A DNA stretch of 6,294 bases. It comes from an uncultured Pseudomonadota bacterium. Lineage in GTDB: Bacteria > Bdellovibrionota_B > Oligoflexia > Oligoflexales > CAILAO01. The notes under the pieces were generated by a model. That model saw nothing but the letters and a program-made list of their open reading frames with translations, did not search any database and was not told the DNA's origin. The DNA lies in NCBI GenBank assembly GCA_903832105.1, contig CAILAO010000694.1:1-6294 (forward strand). Reading direction: 5' to 3'. The first letter of the stretch is position 1, and every line of letters starts with the position of its first letter. A program made the position numbers and the translations under genes. Positions 6,193 through 6,294 of the stretch are shown here, piece after piece.

Positions 6193-6294
6193 AAAAGTGC
6201 CAGATGCAAGGCACGAGGAAGTCGAGCACTCGCAGTTTACTAGAGGTAAACGAGGAGCGGAGACGACGAGTAACGCCGCAGATGGTGCTTTTTC
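6191..6294 (+). repeat. Palindromic dispersed-type repeat forming a structured 3' end
   Basis: The outer arms 6191-6207 and 6278-6294 pair over 17 positions. As + strand RNA there are 13 Watson-Crick pairs, two G-U wobbles (6198/6287, 6199/6286) and a tandem G-A mismatch (6203-6204 with 6281-6282). GGC 6210-6212 then pairs with GCC 6275-6277 after a two-A bulge. Inside are a perfect hairpin at 6235-6251 and the short motif CGAG four times (6214, 6223, 6251, 6267). The design (A-rich 5' arm, T-rich 3' arm, central hairpin) resembles intergenic repeats I recall from deltaproteobacterial-type genomes; no search was made. It starts within the transporter's stop codon and reaches the window edge, so its right border is unknown. 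It may stabilise or terminate the operon mRNA because the 3' arm ends in a T-run after a GC stem. A non-autonomous mobile or REP-like origin is inferred. Confidence 0.7.
6235..6251 (+). other. Central hairpin of the terminal repeat
   Basis: GTTTAC (6235-6240) and GTAAAC (6246-6251) are perfect 6-bp arms around the loop TAGAG. An enclosing helix is possible between ACTCG (6228-6232) and CGAGT (6267-6271). This is the apex of the larger fold and would be exposed for recognition by a protein acting on DNA or RNA. Confidence 0.6.

Noticed and set aside
6191..6294. Terminal element as an integron attC site or a CRISPR unit
   Set aside because: It lacks the attC core GTT(A/G)... boundaries with paired R/L boxes in the right places and there is only one copy in the window, so neither reading is supported.

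Overview
The window holds one complete three-gene operon on the + strand for a tripartite RND-type efflux pump of a diderm (Gram-negative-type) bacterium. The order is a TolC-like outer-membrane channel (692-2062), a periplasmic adaptor / membrane-fusion protein (2072-3058) and an AcrB-family inner-membrane proton/drug antiporter (3055-6192). The genes are tightly packed (9-nt gap, then a 4-nt overlap), so they should be co-transcribed and translationally coupled. Together they would form an inner-membrane to outer-membrane export conduit. The substrate cannot be read from the sequence, but the transmembrane motifs point to the drug/hydrophobe (HAE) branch rather than the metal (HME) branch.

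The organism cannot be named securely. The outer-membrane channel proves a diderm. Base composition is mid-range in the genes and AT-rich in the leader. A roughly 104-bp palindromic element at the right edge resembles, from memory and not from a search, dispersed intergenic repeats of deltaproteobacterial-type genomes. The adaptor architecture recalls the spirochaete BesA protein. Either lineage, or a relative of Bdellovibrionota/Desulfobacterota, is possible.

Region by region: 1-691 is non-coding as far as I can tell. It carries small inverted repeats, a perfect Shine-Dalgarno-like motif without a start codon, a UUCG-capped hairpin, and, at 540-648, putative promoters flanked by two inverted repeats built on the same TTCGA half-site (possible operators). 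No regulator gene lies in the window. 692-6192 is the operon. 6191-6294 is a structured repeat that begins inside the stop codon of the transporter gene and runs to the window edge.

The most noteworthy points are: (1) the adaptor has no alpha-helical hairpin, because the two lipoyl half-motifs are joined by only about 8 residues, so it cannot dock on the channel the way AcrA does; (2) the terminal repeat has compensated pairing (two G-U wobbles and a tandem G-A mismatch) that favours a folded + strand RNA, that is, the 3' end of the efflux mRNA; (3) the repeat appears to supply the transporter's stop codon; (4) the promoter region has a paired-operator layout.
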